64,000 nt of DNA from Paracoccus indicus (GTDB lineage Bacteria; Pseudomonadota; Alphaproteobacteria; Rhodobacterales; Rhodobacteraceae): contig NZ_PYWA01000004.1 of NCBI RefSeq assembly GCF_003056335.1, positions 186,001 through 250,000 of the forward strand, in the 5' to 3' direction. How positions within the stretch are numbered: the first letter of the stretch is position 1; every line of letters starts with the position of its first letter. Position numbers and translations under genes: made by a program. The notes under the pieces are model-generated. The model was not told the origin of the DNA and ran no database searches. It saw only the letters and a list, made by a program, of their open reading frames with translations. Positions 1 through 8,618 of the stretch are shown piece by piece.

Positions 1-864
1 CTGACGGGCGGCTGGCTGTTCCTGGTGGCCCTGTTCTGGCTGTTGGCCCCGGGCGGCGAGGGATCGGCCGGCGGTATCGCGCGACTGGTCGCCTCGGCCG
101 GGGTTGTCCTGCCGGTGGCGCTGGTCTGGCTGGGCGTGTCGCTGGCCCGCCAGGTGGCCATCCTGCGCGCCGAGGCCGATGAACTGCGGTCGCATCTGAA
201 CCGCCTGCGCGGGACCGAAGAAGGCCCGCAGGACGAGGTCGACGAGGCCCCCGCCCCAGCCTTTGCCTCTGCCGATCGCAAGCCTGCCGCCAAACCCGCG
301 CAGCCGGCGGCACCGCGACCCGTGCCCCTGCCGACGCGACCCCGCGCGGCCGTCCCCGAACCGACGGCCCGCGCCGAGGCCCCCTCGGGGCCTCCGGTCG
401 ATGCCATCACGCTGATCCGGGCGCTGAATTTCCCCGACGGTCCCGACGATCACGAGGCCATCGATGCCCTGCGCATGGCGTTGAAGGATCCGGCGAATTC
501 GCGCGTCCTGCGCTCGGCGCAGGACGTGGTGACGCTTCTGGCGGGCCGCGACGTCTATATGGACGTCCTGCCCCCCGAACCCGCCCGCCCCGAGGTCTGG
601 CGCCGCTTTGCCGATGGCGAACGTGGCAGTGCGGTCGCGGCATTGGGCGGCATCCATGACGCCGACGCCATGGAGATCGCAGCGGGCATGCTGGATCAGG
701 ACGAGATCTTCCGCGACACGGCGCAGCATTTCCTGCGCCATTTCGACGGGCTGATCGGACGCATCGTGCCGGAACTGGACGACATGCAGATCTCGGTCCT
801 GGCCGACAGCCGCAGCGCGCGGGCCTTCATGCTGCTGGGCCGCGTCTCGGGGACCTTCGGCTAA
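1..864 (+). CDS. Membrane-anchored protein of unknown function, 5' end cut off by the window
   Basis: The frame is open to base 1, so the start lies outside; 287 residues are visible and a GTG at 25 is only the first internal start-like codon. Two hydrophobic stretches (visible residues about 1-16 and 27-50) are followed by a charged helix (ILRAEADELRSHL), a Pro/Ala-rich linker (about 80-128) and a C-terminal domain of about 150 residues beginning near ITLIRALNFPDG. The picture is a membrane-tethered cytoplasmic domain on a flexible linker. I do not recognise the family. The TAA stop overlaps the stop of the convergent acetyltransferase gene by 4 bp. Confidence 0.75.
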   Translation: MTGGWLFLVALFWLLAPGGEGSAGGIARLVASAGVVLPVALVWLGVSLARQVAILRAEADELRSHLNRLRGTEEGPQDEVDEAPAPAFASADRKPAAKPAQPAAPRPVPLPTRPRAAVPEPTARAEAPSGPPVDAITLIRALNFPDGPDDHEAIDALRMALKDPANSRVLRSAQDVVTLLAGRDVYMDVLPPEPARPEVWRRFADGERGSAVAALGGIHDADAMEIAAGMLDQDEIFRDTAQHFLRHFDGLIGRIVPELDDMQISVLADSRSARAFMLLGRVSGTFG

Positions 865-1379
865 AGGGGCGCATCGCGGCGCAGCACTTCGACCTGCCCC
901 CACCAGGGCAGGCCATAGCGGCCGCGACCTTCGGACCGAAACCCCACCGCCCTGTAGAAAGCCAATGCACCGAGGTTCGACAACCGAACCTCGGCCCGCA
1001 GCCCCGGAAAGCCGCGCCGGCCCGCCAGCATCAGCGCATGCTGCACCAATGCCCGCCCCACCCCAGCACGCCGATCGACAACGGCAATGCCGTCGATGAC
1101 CAGATCACGGGTCGGTGGTGCAGACCGGTAGAGCCAGCCGCGCCACCCCGCCCCCTGCAACAGAAAGCCGCCCTGCCCGTCGCGCAGCCCCATCACGCCC
1201 GCCACCCGACCCTGCGCGTCCAGCGCTGCCAGCCCCCGTGTCGGATCGCAATCGCCGCGCCCGCCGAAGCTGGCGCGCCAAAGGGCCGCCGCATCGGGCA
1301 GGACCCGCGCAGGGATCGGACCAAAAATCCGGTCGTCGACATCAGGTGGGCCTTCGGCTTGCCTCGGGTTGCGCATCAT
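861..1379 (-). CDS. GNAT family N-acetyltransferase
   Basis: A 172-residue protein with the acetyl-CoA pyrophosphate-binding loop RRAGVGRAL followed by the late GNAT strand and helix pattern NLGALAFYRAVGF. GNAT enzymes move the acetyl group of acetyl-CoA to an amine; the substrate cannot be read from sequence. Two adjacent ATG codons (1379 and 1376) are possible starts, and the frame continues upstream without homology, so the short form is chosen. It is divergent from azlC, with 40 bp between start codons, and its 3' end overlaps that of the preceding gene. Confidence 0.8.
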   Translation of the reverse strand: MMRNPRQAEGPPDVDDRIFGPIPARVLPDAAALWRASFGGRGDCDPTRGLAALDAQGRVAGVMGLRDGQGGFLLQGAGWRGWLYRSAPPTRDLVIDGIAVVDRRAGVGRALVQHALMLAGRRGFPGLRAEVRLSNLGALAFYRAVGFRSEGRGRYGLPWWGQVEVLRRDAPL

Positions 1380-1419
1380 GCAAGCAAGGTGCCGCGAACA
1401 GCGACAAGACGGAAGCGCC

Positions 1420-2193
1420 ATGTCACCCACACCAGAACCCCGGCCCCAGCATGGGCAGACACCCGCCGATGACGCCTCGGCCAAGGCGCTGGCGCGCACG
1501 CCGCGGGCGGCCTTCGTGTATGGCATCACGCAATCGCTGCCCTTCCTGATCGTCATCATTCCCTTTGCGGTTCTCTTCGGCGTCGTCGCGACCGAGGCCG
1601 GTCTGAACGTCGCGCAGGTCATGGGCTTTTCGGTGCTGGTCCTTGCGGGTGCATCCCAGTTCACCGCCGTGCAGCTTCTGTCCGACAATGCGCCGACCAT
1701 CGTCATCATCCTGTCGGCGCTGGCCGTGAACCTGCGGATGGCGATGTATTCGGCATCGCTTCTGCCGTGGCTGCGCGAGGCGTCGGGACGGCAGAAGGCA
1801 TGGATCGCCTATGCGCTGATCGACCAGACCTTCGCGCTGTCCATCCAGCACTACGAACGCCACCCGCGTCTTGGGCTGCAACAGCGTCTGGCCTATTTCG
1901 CAGGTGGGGCGCTGGTGCTGTGCGTGCCGTGGATGGTGGCGACCTGGGCAGGTGCGACACTGGGCGACCTGATCCCCGATGACATCGCGCTGGATTTCGC
2001 GCTGCCGATCACCTTCCTTGCGATGATCGCGCCGATGCTGCGCACGACGGCGCATCTGGCCGCCTGCTTCGTGGCCATTACCGCGGCACTGCTGCTGGCG
2101 TGGCTGCCTTCGGGGCTGGGCCTGCTGATCGCGGCACCGCTTGGCATGGCCACCGGTGCCATCGTCGAGGCGCGGACCGAAGGAAAGGCATGA
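1420..2193 (+). CDS. azlC: AzlC family protein (branched-chain amino acid exporter, large subunit)
   Basis: A 257-residue integral membrane protein with several hydrophobic helices (for example FLIVIIPFAVLFGVVATEAG and later VLCVPWMVATWAG). The conserved AzlC stretch GASQFTAVQLL and the NLRMAMYSASLLPWL segment are both present. With AzlD it forms a two-component LIV-E type exporter that moves branched-chain amino acids or analogues out through the inner membrane. The ATG at 1420 is chosen because GGAAG lies just upstream; in-frame codons further upstream lack homology. The stop overlaps the azlD start as ATGA, so the two are probably co-translated. Confidence 0.9.
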   Translation: MSPTPEPRPQHGQTPADDASAKALARTPRAAFVYGITQSLPFLIVIIPFAVLFGVVATEAGLNVAQVMGFSVLVLAGASQFTAVQLLSDNAPTIVIILSALAVNLRMAMYSASLLPWLREASGRQKAWIAYALIDQTFALSIQHYERHPRLGLQQRLAYFAGGALVLCVPWMVATWAGATLGDLIPDDIALDFALPITFLAMIAPMLRTTAHLAACFVAITAALLLAWLPSGLGLLIAAPLGMATGAIVEARTEGKA

Positions 2194-2525
2194 CCATGCA
2201 GGCATCGGAATTCCAGATCTGGCTGATCATCGTCGTCCTGGGCATCGGGACCTTCCTGCTGCGCTGGTCCTTCCTTGGTGCCCTGGGCAACCGCGAGTTG
2301 CCCGAATGGGTCATGCGGATGCTGCGCTATACGCCGGTCTCGGTGCTGCCCGCGCTGGTCGCGCCGCTGGTCGTCTGGCCTGCGGCGACGGGCGGGGAAA
2401 CCGACCCCTCGCGCATCGCGGCGGCGGCCGCGACGGTGGCCGTGGGGGTCTGGACCAAGAACGTGCTGCTGTCGATCGCGGCGGGCGGCAGCACGCTTTT
2501 TGCGATGCTTTACGTTCTGGGATAG
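2190..2525 (+). CDS. azlD: AzlD domain-containing protein (exporter small subunit)
   Basis: A 111-residue membrane protein with three to four hydrophobic helices and the AzlD signature FLLRWSFLG, followed by RYTPVSVLPALVAPLV. It is the small partner of AzlC in branched-chain amino acid export. Its ATG at 2190 overlaps the azlC stop (ATGA), and AGGAAAGG lies upstream. The last 16 bp overlap the 3' end of the convergent lipoprotein gene, so the two transcription units run into each other without a visible terminator. Confidence 0.88.
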   Translation: MTMQASEFQIWLIIVVLGIGTFLLRWSFLGALGNRELPEWVMRMLRYTPVSVLPALVAPLVVWPAATGGETDPSRIAAAAATVAVGVWTKNVLLSIAAGGSTLFAMLYVLG

Positions 2526-3136
2526 CCGGTGATCGTGCCGTTCTTCTGCTGCAGAAGGACGTCGTGATTGTTGGCCGGATCGCCGTCCATGTTCTTGCGC
2601 GACTGCACGTTGGGCAGCGTCAGGAACCAGTTGCGCAGCTTCAGCGGCGAAAACCCGCGCGGCGCCCCCTGAAAGCCCGGAACGCCCGACAGGACGGTGC
2701 CGGTTTCCACGGCGCAGAAGCTCTTGTTGGCGGCCCCGTTTTCCTCGGCCCGGCGAATGGCGATATCGGCGACCTCACGCGGGACGAAGACGGTGTCCTC
2801 GGTCACGTAATAGGTCTCACGCGCGTGGTAATCGATGTAGAAGTTCTTGAAGTTGTCCGTGATCCCGTAAAGCACGTCATGGCGTTCGGGGATGTAGGGA
2901 TGCCGCCAGCTGCCTGCCGGGTCATAGATGACGCGCTGGCTGCCGTTGATCAGCAGGGCGGAATGCCCACCCTCGCCGCGGGGGATGCCGATGACGGTCA
3001 GCAGCGTGATCGAGGCCGGCCTGTCCGAGACGAAACGCGCCGCCCGCACCCGTTCATCGCTGGCCCAGATATTGTCGGCGCCGCAGGCAGCCAGCACCGT
3101 GGGCAGCGCGGCTGCCAGAAAGACGCGTCTTTTCAT
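2510..3136 (-). CDS. Putative lipoprotein of unknown function, Tat-like signal, possible papain-fold hydrolase
   Basis: A 208-residue protein starting MKRRVFLAAALPTVLAAC: a lipobox (LAAC, Cys18) behind a twin-arginine-like RRVFL, so it is probably exported and lipid-anchored. His58 in GEGGHSALLI and Cys141 in NKSFCAVETG are arranged as in circularly permuted papain-like (YiiX/NlpC-type) hydrolases, His first and Cys later. That assignment is inference from pattern only. It follows the small oxidase-subunit gene by 5 bp on the same strand and is probably co-transcribed with it. No named family is recognised. Confidence 0.75.
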   Translation of the reverse strand: MKRRVFLAAALPTVLAACGADNIWASDERVRAARFVSDRPASITLLTVIGIPRGEGGHSALLINGSQRVIYDPAGSWRHPYIPERHDVLYGITDNFKNFYIDYHARETYYVTEDTVFVPREVADIAIRRAEENGAANKSFCAVETGTVLSGVPGFQGAPRGFSPLKLRNWFLTLPNVQSRKNMDGDPANNHDVLLQQKNGTITGYPRT

Positions 3137-3141
3137 GGCGA

Positions 3142-3294
3142 TCAGGCGTTCGTCAGCGCCATGAAGACCAGCGCGGCCAGCGACAGGCAGACGACCCAGA
3201 TGGTCGCACGGATGAAGCCTGCGAAGGTCTTCTGCTGTTCGGAAATATCCATCGTTCCGGGCGTGCTGTAGGTCATGTCGCGTTTTTCGGTCAT
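3142..3294 (-). CDS. aa3-type cytochrome c oxidase subunit IV (short bacterial form)
   Basis: A 50-residue protein that is easily missed. It starts MTEKRDMTYSTPGTMD, then DISEQQKTFAGFIRAT, and ends with one transmembrane helix (WVVCLSLAALVFMAL). The acidic-amphipathic lead, the Q-K-TF-GF motif and the single helix match COX4_pro_2, the small subunit IV of Paracoccus/Rhodobacter aa3 oxidase. In the family it sits in the inner membrane beside subunits I-III and is not essential for catalysis. It lies 4 bp after the MBL gene and 5 bp before the lipoprotein gene; no other oxidase gene is in the window. A GAGGTGA ribosome-binding site precedes the ATG. Confidence 0.88.
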   Translation of the reverse strand: MTEKRDMTYSTPGTMDISEQQKTFAGFIRATIWVVCLSLAALVFMALTNA

Positions 3295-3298
3295 TGCG

Positions 3299-4369
3299 TC
3301 ACCTCAGGTTGGCATTTTTTCCTGAACTAGCGGAAGTTTCGACGCCTGTCACGCCCCAGAGCGTCGCGCCGTCGCTTTCGCCGACAGGCGCGATCACCCC
3401 GGCGCGATGCAGGTGGTTCACATGGGCCACCGCCTCGACCAGGGCCAGGCCGAATTCCCCTTCCCCGATGCGGCGCTTGAACAGCAGATCGAAGCAGCCG
3501 ACCGCCGTGCGCGGCGCGACGGTCAGGGCGGCGGTCAGACGGTTCAGGGCGGCATGGTGGTTTTCGGTCATTTGGCGCAAGCGGAAGGGCAGCCCGGTGA
3601 AGGGCAGCTTGTGCCCGGCCAGCACCAGTTGATCGTCGCGGGCCAGACCCGACAGGCGGGCGCAGCTTTCCAGCCATTCGCCCACCGGATCGGCGGCAGG
3701 CTCGGTCGGATAGACCCCCAGGTTGGGCGAGATCGAGGCCAGAAGCTGGTCCCCCCCGATCACCAGATCATCCTCCAGCGACCAGAAGGTGGCGTGGCAG
3801 GGCGCATGCCCATGCCCCATCGCCACACGCCAGCGCCGCTGGCCGAATTCGACCACATCGCCTTCGGAAAGGCGGGTGAAACCCACAGGCAGCGGATGCA
3901 CGACATCGGCAAAGTTGAAGGGTCGGGCGGCGGCGCGTGTTTCCAGCATATCGGCGGGCATCCCGGCCTTGCGCCAAAATTCCACCTGCTGGGGGCTTGC
4001 GGCAGCCTGTTCGTCCAGCGTCAGCATGCGGGCGGTCAGCCATGCCGTGCGGCTCATCAGCAGCTCGGCACCGTCCGTTGCCATGAACCAGCCCAGCAGG
4101 CCGACGTGATCGGGATGATGATGCGTGCCGATCACGCGGTTGATGCGCCGACCCTGCAAGGGGCCGTCGCGCAGGCTGGCCCAGATGGCACGGGCGCGCT
4201 TCGTGTCGAAGCCGGTATCGACGATGGTCCAGCCATCGCCATCGTCCAGCGCATAGACGTTGACGTGATCCAGCGCCATCGGCAGCGGCAGCCGCATCCA
4301 CAGGACGCCAGGGGCGACGGTGACGGCGCCACCCTCGGGGGGCGGCGCCGGGAAGGGGTTTCGAATCAC
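3299..4369 (-). CDS. MBL-fold metallo-hydrolase
   Basis: A 356-residue metallo-beta-lactamase-fold protein. The metal-binding motif is THHHPDHVG, preceded by the usual strand TIVDTGFDT; further ligands are likely in GHGHAPCH and LAGHK. A C-terminal helical domain follows, as in thioester or glyoxalase-like MBL hydrolases. The substrate cannot be assigned, but the gene is coupled to an acyl-CoA dehydrogenase by a GTGA overlap (GTG start at 4369), which hints at acyl-CoA or related thioester chemistry (inference). Downstream genes on the strand are CoxIV and the lipoprotein. Confidence 0.87.
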   Translation of the reverse strand: MIRNPFPAPPPEGGAVTVAPGVLWMRLPLPMALDHVNVYALDDGDGWTIVDTGFDTKRARAIWASLRDGPLQGRRINRVIGTHHHPDHVGLLGWFMATDGAELLMSRTAWLTARMLTLDEQAAASPQQVEFWRKAGMPADMLETRAAARPFNFADVVHPLPVGFTRLSEGDVVEFGQRRWRVAMGHGHAPCHATFWSLEDDLVIGGDQLLASISPNLGVYPTEPAADPVGEWLESCARLSGLARDDQLVLAGHKLPFTGLPFRLRQMTENHHAALNRLTAALTVAPRTAVGCFDLLFKRRIGEGEFGLALVEAVAHVNHLHRAGVIAPVGESDGATLWGVTGVETSASSGKNANLR

Positions 4370-6063
4370 GCGGCGAAATCGCCGGCCAGCGCGGCATCGC
4401 TGATGGCGGTCAGATCGCCCAAGCCAGCCTGCGCCTCGGCCAGATCACCGGCATGGCGGGGCAGGACGCGGGCCATGAAGACCTGTGCCAGCGCCACATG
4501 CGAGGCATTCCCCTTGGACGCGGCCCGCAGGTGGTAATGTCCGCCCAGAACCCTGGCGAAGGCCGACAGATAGGCGACCGCACCAGCAAAGCGCACCGGC
4601 ATGTCGCTGTCGAGCAGGCTCTGCGTCGCCTCGCGCAAAGTCTCCGCCGCCTGCCACAACTGATGGGCCATCTCAGGGTGGTCCGCTTGCAGGGCGCGGG
4701 CGCCATCCGTCACCTCGTCCAGCAGGCGCATGGCGGCATCACCCCCATCCGACAGCTTGCGCCCGACCAGATCCATCGCCTGGATGCCGTTCGTGCCCTC
4801 GTAGATCGAGGTGATGCGCACATCGCGCAGGTACTGGGCGGCGCCCGTCTCCTCGACATAGCCCATGCCGCCATGGACCTGCACGCCCATGTCCGACACG
4901 CGGATGCCGACATCGGTGCCATAGGCCTTGGCGATGGGCGTCAGGAAGGCCGCGCGGGCATTCTGGTCGGCGTCGCCGGTCGCGCGCGCCATGTCGATGG
5001 CCGTGGCGCAGGCCAGGCCGATGGCGCGGGCGGCAAAGACCTCGGCCCGGGCGGTGGCCAGCATGCGGCGCACGTCGGGGTGCTGGATGATCGGCCCCAT
5101 CTGGTTGCGGTCGACGGCATAGGCGACGGCCTTCTGCAGCGCCGCCTCGGCCACGCCGATGCCCTGCATGCCGACGCCAAGGCGGGCGCAGTTCATCATG
5201 GTGAACATCGCGGCCATGCCCTTGTGTTCGGCACCGACCAACCAGCCTTTTGCGCCCTCGAAGCTCATGACGCAGGTGGGGCTGCCGTGGATGCCCAGCT
5301 TTTCCTCAAGGCTGACGACCTTCAGATCGTTGGCGACGCCGGGATTGCCCTGATCGTCGGGCAGGAACTTTGGCACCATGAACAGGCTGATGCCGCGCGT
5401 GCCCTTGGCCGCGCCCGGCAGACGCGCCAGCACCAGGTGGCAGACGTTGTCCGTCACATCGCTGTCGCCCCAGGTGATATAGATCTTCTGTCCCGTGATC
5501 CGGTAGCTGCCGTCATCGGCAGGTTCGGCCTTGGTCACCAGCGCGCCCACGTCGCTGCCTGCGCCCGGCTCGGTCAGGTTCATCGTGCCCGACCATTCGC
5601 CGCTGATCAGCTTGGGCAGATAGGCGGCCTTCAGTTCGTCGCTGGCGTGATGCTCCAGTGCCTCGATCTGGCCCTGGGTCAACAAGGGGTTCAGCTGCAG
5701 CGCCAGGCAGGCGCCCGACATCATCTCGGCCACGGCCATGTTCAGCGCCTGCGGCAGACCCATCCCGCCATATTCCGGATCGGCCGAGACACCGACCCAG
5801 CCCCCTTCGGCAATGGCGCGGAAGCCCTCGGCGAACCCGGGCGAGGATCGCACGACACCGTTTTCCAACCGCGCCGGATGCGCGTCCCCCGCCCCGTTCA
5901 GGGGGGCCAGCACGTTCGACGCCAGCTTGCCCGCCTCGGAGAGGATGGCGGTGGCGGTTTCGGCGGTGGCCTCGGCAAAGCGTTCGGTTCCGGCAAGATC
6001 GCCGAAGGGCACGACGTGGTTCAGGATAAAGTCGATCTGTTCGACTGGTGCCTTGTAGCTCAT
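4366..6063 (-). CDS. Acyl-CoA dehydrogenase, DmdC-like subfamily with C-terminal extension
   Basis: A 565-residue FAD enzyme starting MSYKAPVEQIDFIL, the usual start of the long acyl-CoA dehydrogenases that include 3-methylmercaptopropionyl-CoA dehydrogenase DmdC. Visible parts are the FAD/substrate motif TEPGAGSDVG, GQKIYITWGD, the helical domain (QVHGGMGYVEE) and the catalytic Glu in SIYEGTNGIQ. A further C-terminal domain of about 120 residues is typical of this subfamily. It oxidises an acyl-CoA to the 2-enoyl-CoA and passes electrons to ETF. Whether it acts on DMSP-derived methylthiopropionyl-CoA cannot be said: no DmdB or DmdD is nearby. It leads a unit with the MBL hydrolase. Confidence 0.9.
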   Translation of the reverse strand: MSYKAPVEQIDFILNHVVPFGDLAGTERFAEATAETATAILSEAGKLASNVLAPLNGAGDAHPARLENGVVRSSPGFAEGFRAIAEGGWVGVSADPEYGGMGLPQALNMAVAEMMSGACLALQLNPLLTQGQIEALEHHASDELKAAYLPKLISGEWSGTMNLTEPGAGSDVGALVTKAEPADDGSYRITGQKIYITWGDSDVTDNVCHLVLARLPGAAKGTRGISLFMVPKFLPDDQGNPGVANDLKVVSLEEKLGIHGSPTCVMSFEGAKGWLVGAEHKGMAAMFTMMNCARLGVGMQGIGVAEAALQKAVAYAVDRNQMGPIIQHPDVRRMLATARAEVFAARAIGLACATAIDMARATGDADQNARAAFLTPIAKAYGTDVGIRVSDMGVQVHGGMGYVEETGAAQYLRDVRITSIYEGTNGIQAMDLVGRKLSDGGDAAMRLLDEVTDGARALQADHPEMAHQLWQAAETLREATQSLLDSDMPVRFAGAVAYLSAFARVLGGHYHLRAASKGNASHVALAQVFMARVLPRHAGDLAEAQAGLGDLTAISDAALAGDFAA

Positions 6064-6175
6064 CGAGTCCTCCTCGCTAGCGCCTTGGCATCCCCGGCCG
6101 GCGCGACTATCAGAACGGTCAAGCGGCATCTTGGGCCGCGATCCCGACAGGCTCAACCGAAACCCCGCGTCACGC

Positions 6176-7123
6176 ATGCAGACCCTTCGACTGACCCCGG
6201 ATGCAGACGGCATATCACGCGCCAGCGCGCTGCTGAGGGCTGGCCAGACCGTCGCCATCCCGACCGAGACCGTCTATGGCCTTGCCGCCGACGCCCGCAA
6301 CGGCGATGCCGTGGCCCGCATCTATCAGGCGAAGGGGCGGCCCAGCTTCAACCCGCTGATCGTCCACCTGCCCGATGCGGAAACCGTCGCCACCATCGCC
6401 GAAATGCACCCGCAGGCCCAGGTGCTGGCCCGCGCCTTCTGGCCTGGCGCGCTGACGCTGGTCCTGCCGCTGCGCCCCGATGCGGGCATCGCATCGCTGG
6501 TCACGGCAGGGCTGGACACGATCGGCCTGCGCGTTCCCGCCCATCCGGCCGCCCGCGCCCTGCTGCGCGACTTCGGCGGCCCGCTGGCGGCACCATCCGC
6601 CAATGCTTCCGGACGTATCAGCCCCACCAGCGCCGATCATGTCCTGTCGGACGACGGCGGGCTGAATGGTCGCATTGCGGCAGTGCTGGATGCAGGCCCC
6701 TGTAATGTCGGCGTCGAATCCACCATCATCGGCTGGATCGATGGCCGCGCCACCCTGCTGCGCCCCGGCGGCATCCCCGCCGAGGCGATCGAGGCCGCCC
6801 TGGGCAGGCCACTGATCCGCCACGACGGCGACCCCGTCGCCCCAAGCGCCCCCGGCCAGCTCACCAGTCACTACGCCCCGAACGCGGCCCTGCGCCTGAA
6901 CGCGCAGCCGCGACCGGGCGAAACGCATATCACCTTCGGCAGGCCCGGCCCCTTCAGCCTCTCGGAAACCGGCGACCTGACCCAGGCCGCCGCCCGCCTC
7001 TTCGACATGCTGCGCAAGGCCGACGCCCAGGGCCGCCCCATCTCGGTCGCACCCATCCCCGAACAGGGCCTCGGCGCGGCCATCAACGACCGTCTCAGAC
7101 GCGCGGCAGCCCCGCGCGACTGA
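6176..7123 (+). CDS. L-threonylcarbamoyladenylate synthase (Sua5 type)
   Basis: A 315-residue protein with an N-terminal YrdC domain (GQTVAIPTETVYGLAADA and the KGRPSFNPL loop) and a C-terminal Sua5 domain (after about residue 210, SAPGQLTSHYAPNA). It makes threonylcarbamoyl-AMP from threonine, bicarbonate and ATP, the first step of tRNA t6A37 synthesis, in the cytoplasm. The length and both domains fit Sua5 rather than the short TsaC. The ATG at 6176 is chosen because MQTLRLTPDA is a normal family start. It is divergent from the acyl-CoA dehydrogenase and convergent with glutamate dehydrogenase. Confidence 0.93.
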   Translation: MQTLRLTPDADGISRASALLRAGQTVAIPTETVYGLAADARNGDAVARIYQAKGRPSFNPLIVHLPDAETVATIAEMHPQAQVLARAFWPGALTLVLPLRPDAGIASLVTAGLDTIGLRVPAHPAARALLRDFGGPLAAPSANASGRISPTSADHVLSDDGGLNGRIAAVLDAGPCNVGVESTIIGWIDGRATLLRPGGIPAEAIEAALGRPLIRHDGDPVAPSAPGQLTSHYAPNAALRLNAQPRPGETHITFGRPGPFSLSETGDLTQAAARLFDMLRKADAQGRPISVAPIPEQGLGAAINDRLRRAAAPRD

Positions 7124-7153
7124 TCTTCTGGGTTGCGCAAATACCCCGGGGGA

Positions 7154-7186
7154 CATCGCGCAGCGATGGGGGGGGCAGCGCCCCCC
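7154..7186. terminator. Tandem double hairpin between convergent genes
   Basis: Two perfect hairpins lie back to back between the Sua5 and glutamate dehydrogenase stops: CATCGC / GCGATG (7154-7159 and 7163-7168, loop GCA) and GGGGGGC / GCCCCCC (7170-7176 and 7180-7186, loop AGC). No T-run follows, so it may act as an RNA 3'-end stabiliser or bidirectional terminator, or be one copy of a dispersed intergenic repeat. I see no second copy in this window. Confidence 0.6.
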
Positions 7187-7193
7187 GCCGCCC

Positions 7194-8618
7194 TTACAAC
7201 CCAAGCGAGTTGTAGACGTTCGAGATCCGACGGATCGCCACGACATAGGCTGCCGTGCGCATGTCGTCGACCTTGGCGTTGTTCATCCAGACCTCCTTCA
7301 TCTTCATGAAGCTTTCGCGCATGGTGTCGTCCAGACCCGAACGCACCAGCTCCAACTCGTCCGCGCCGGTCAGGAAGCTTTCCTTGAAGCCCTTCGACAG
7401 GGTCCAGTTCAGGCCCGTATCCGCGGACAGGCGCTCCAACTCCTCGACCAGCATGCGGGCGCGGGCTTCTTCGTGACGGCGTTCCAGACGCCCGAGGCTG
7501 ATTTGCGACAGGTTTTTGACCCATTCGAAATAGGACACCGTCACACCGCCGGCGTTGGCATACATGTCGGGAATGATCACGATGCCGCGGCGGCGCAGGA
7601 TGGCGTCGGCATTGGCGGTGACGGGACCGTTCGCGGCCTCGATGATGATCTTGGTCTTGATGCGTTCGGCATTGTCGGAATGGATGACGCTTTCGACGGC
7701 GGCCGGGATCAGGATGTCGCATTCCTCTTCCAGCATCGCCAGGCCGTTCTCGCGATAATCGCCGCCGGCAAAGCCCTTGACGCCGCCGGTCGCGCGGATG
7801 TGGCCGCGCAGGGCGTCGATGTTGATGCCCTGCGGGTTCACGATCGCGCCGTCACGCTCGATCACGCAGGTGACCAGGCATTTGTCCTCGGCCGAGAGGA
7901 ACTGCGCCGCGTGATAGCCCACGTTGCCCAGGCCCTGCACGATGACGCGCTTGCCGGCCAGCGTGCCTTCCACGCCCGCACGCTTCATCACGTCGTCATG
8001 GCGGAAGAACTCGCGCAGGGCGTATTGCACGCCACGGCCCGTCGCCTCGACACGACCGTCGATCCCGCCAGCCGTCTTGGGCTTGCCGGTGACGCAGGCC
8101 TTGGCGTTGATGTCATCGGGGTGCAGGCGCTTGTAGGCATCGGCCATCCACGCCATCTCGCGTTCGCCCGTGCCCATGTCGGGGGCCGGAACGTTCTGGC
8201 TGGGCGAGATCAGGTTGCGGCGCGACAGCTCGTAGGTGAAGCGGCGGGTGATGCGCTCCAGCTCGTCCTCGTTCCAGGCGCGCGGATCGATGCACAGCCC
8301 GCCCTTGGACCCGCCGAAGGGCACCTCGACCAGCGCGCATTTGTAGGTCATCAGGGCTGCCAGCGCCTCGACCTCGTCCTGGTTCACGTCCAGCGAATAG
8401 CGGATGCCGCCCTTGACCGGCTCCATATGTTCGGAATGCACCGACCGATAGCCGGTGAAGGTGTGGATCTGGCCGCGCAGCCGCACCCCGAAGCGCACCG
8501 TATAGGTCGAGTTGCAGACGCGGATCTTTTCCTCCAGCCCCGGTGACAGGTCCATCAGACCGGCGGCGTGGGTGAACATCTTCTCGACTGATTCGCGGAA
8601 CGAGGTCCTGTGGGCCAT
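7194..8618 (-). CDS. Glu/Leu/Phe/Val dehydrogenase (glutamate dehydrogenase)
   Basis: A 474-residue protein with the ELFV dehydrogenase dimer domain (VPFGGSKGGLCID carrying the catalytic Lys; PAPDMGTGEREMAWM) and an NAD(P)-binding domain (VIVQGLGNVGYHAAQF). It interconverts glutamate with 2-oxoglutarate and ammonia, linking nitrogen and carbon metabolism; the cofactor preference is not readable with certainty. The ATG at 8618 is chosen because a perfect AGGAGG stands just upstream. The gene stands alone, with a hairpin element after its stop. Confidence 0.92.
   Translation of the reverse strand: MAHRTSFRESVEKMFTHAAGLMDLSPGLEEKIRVCNSTYTVRFGVRLRGQIHTFTGYRSVHSEHMEPVKGGIRYSLDVNQDEVEALAALMTYKCALVEVPFGGSKGGLCIDPRAWNEDELERITRRFTYELSRRNLISPSQNVPAPDMGTGEREMAWMADAYKRLHPDDINAKACVTGKPKTAGGIDGRVEATGRGVQYALREFFRHDDVMKRAGVEGTLAGKRVIVQGLGNVGYHAAQFLSAEDKCLVTCVIERDGAIVNPQGINIDALRGHIRATGGVKGFAGGDYRENGLAMLEEECDILIPAAVESVIHSDNAERIKTKIIIEAANGPVTANADAILRRRGIVIIPDMYANAGGVTVSYFEWVKNLSQISLGRLERRHEEARARMLVEELERLSADTGLNWTLSKGFKESFLTGADELELVRSGLDDTMRESFMKMKEVWMNNAKVDDMRTAAYVVAIRRISNVYNSLGL

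Noticed and set aside
407..643. Antisense open frames over the first gene and many others
   Set aside because: Long antisense frames are expected in GC-rich coding DNA; they lack ribosome-binding sites and family motifs.
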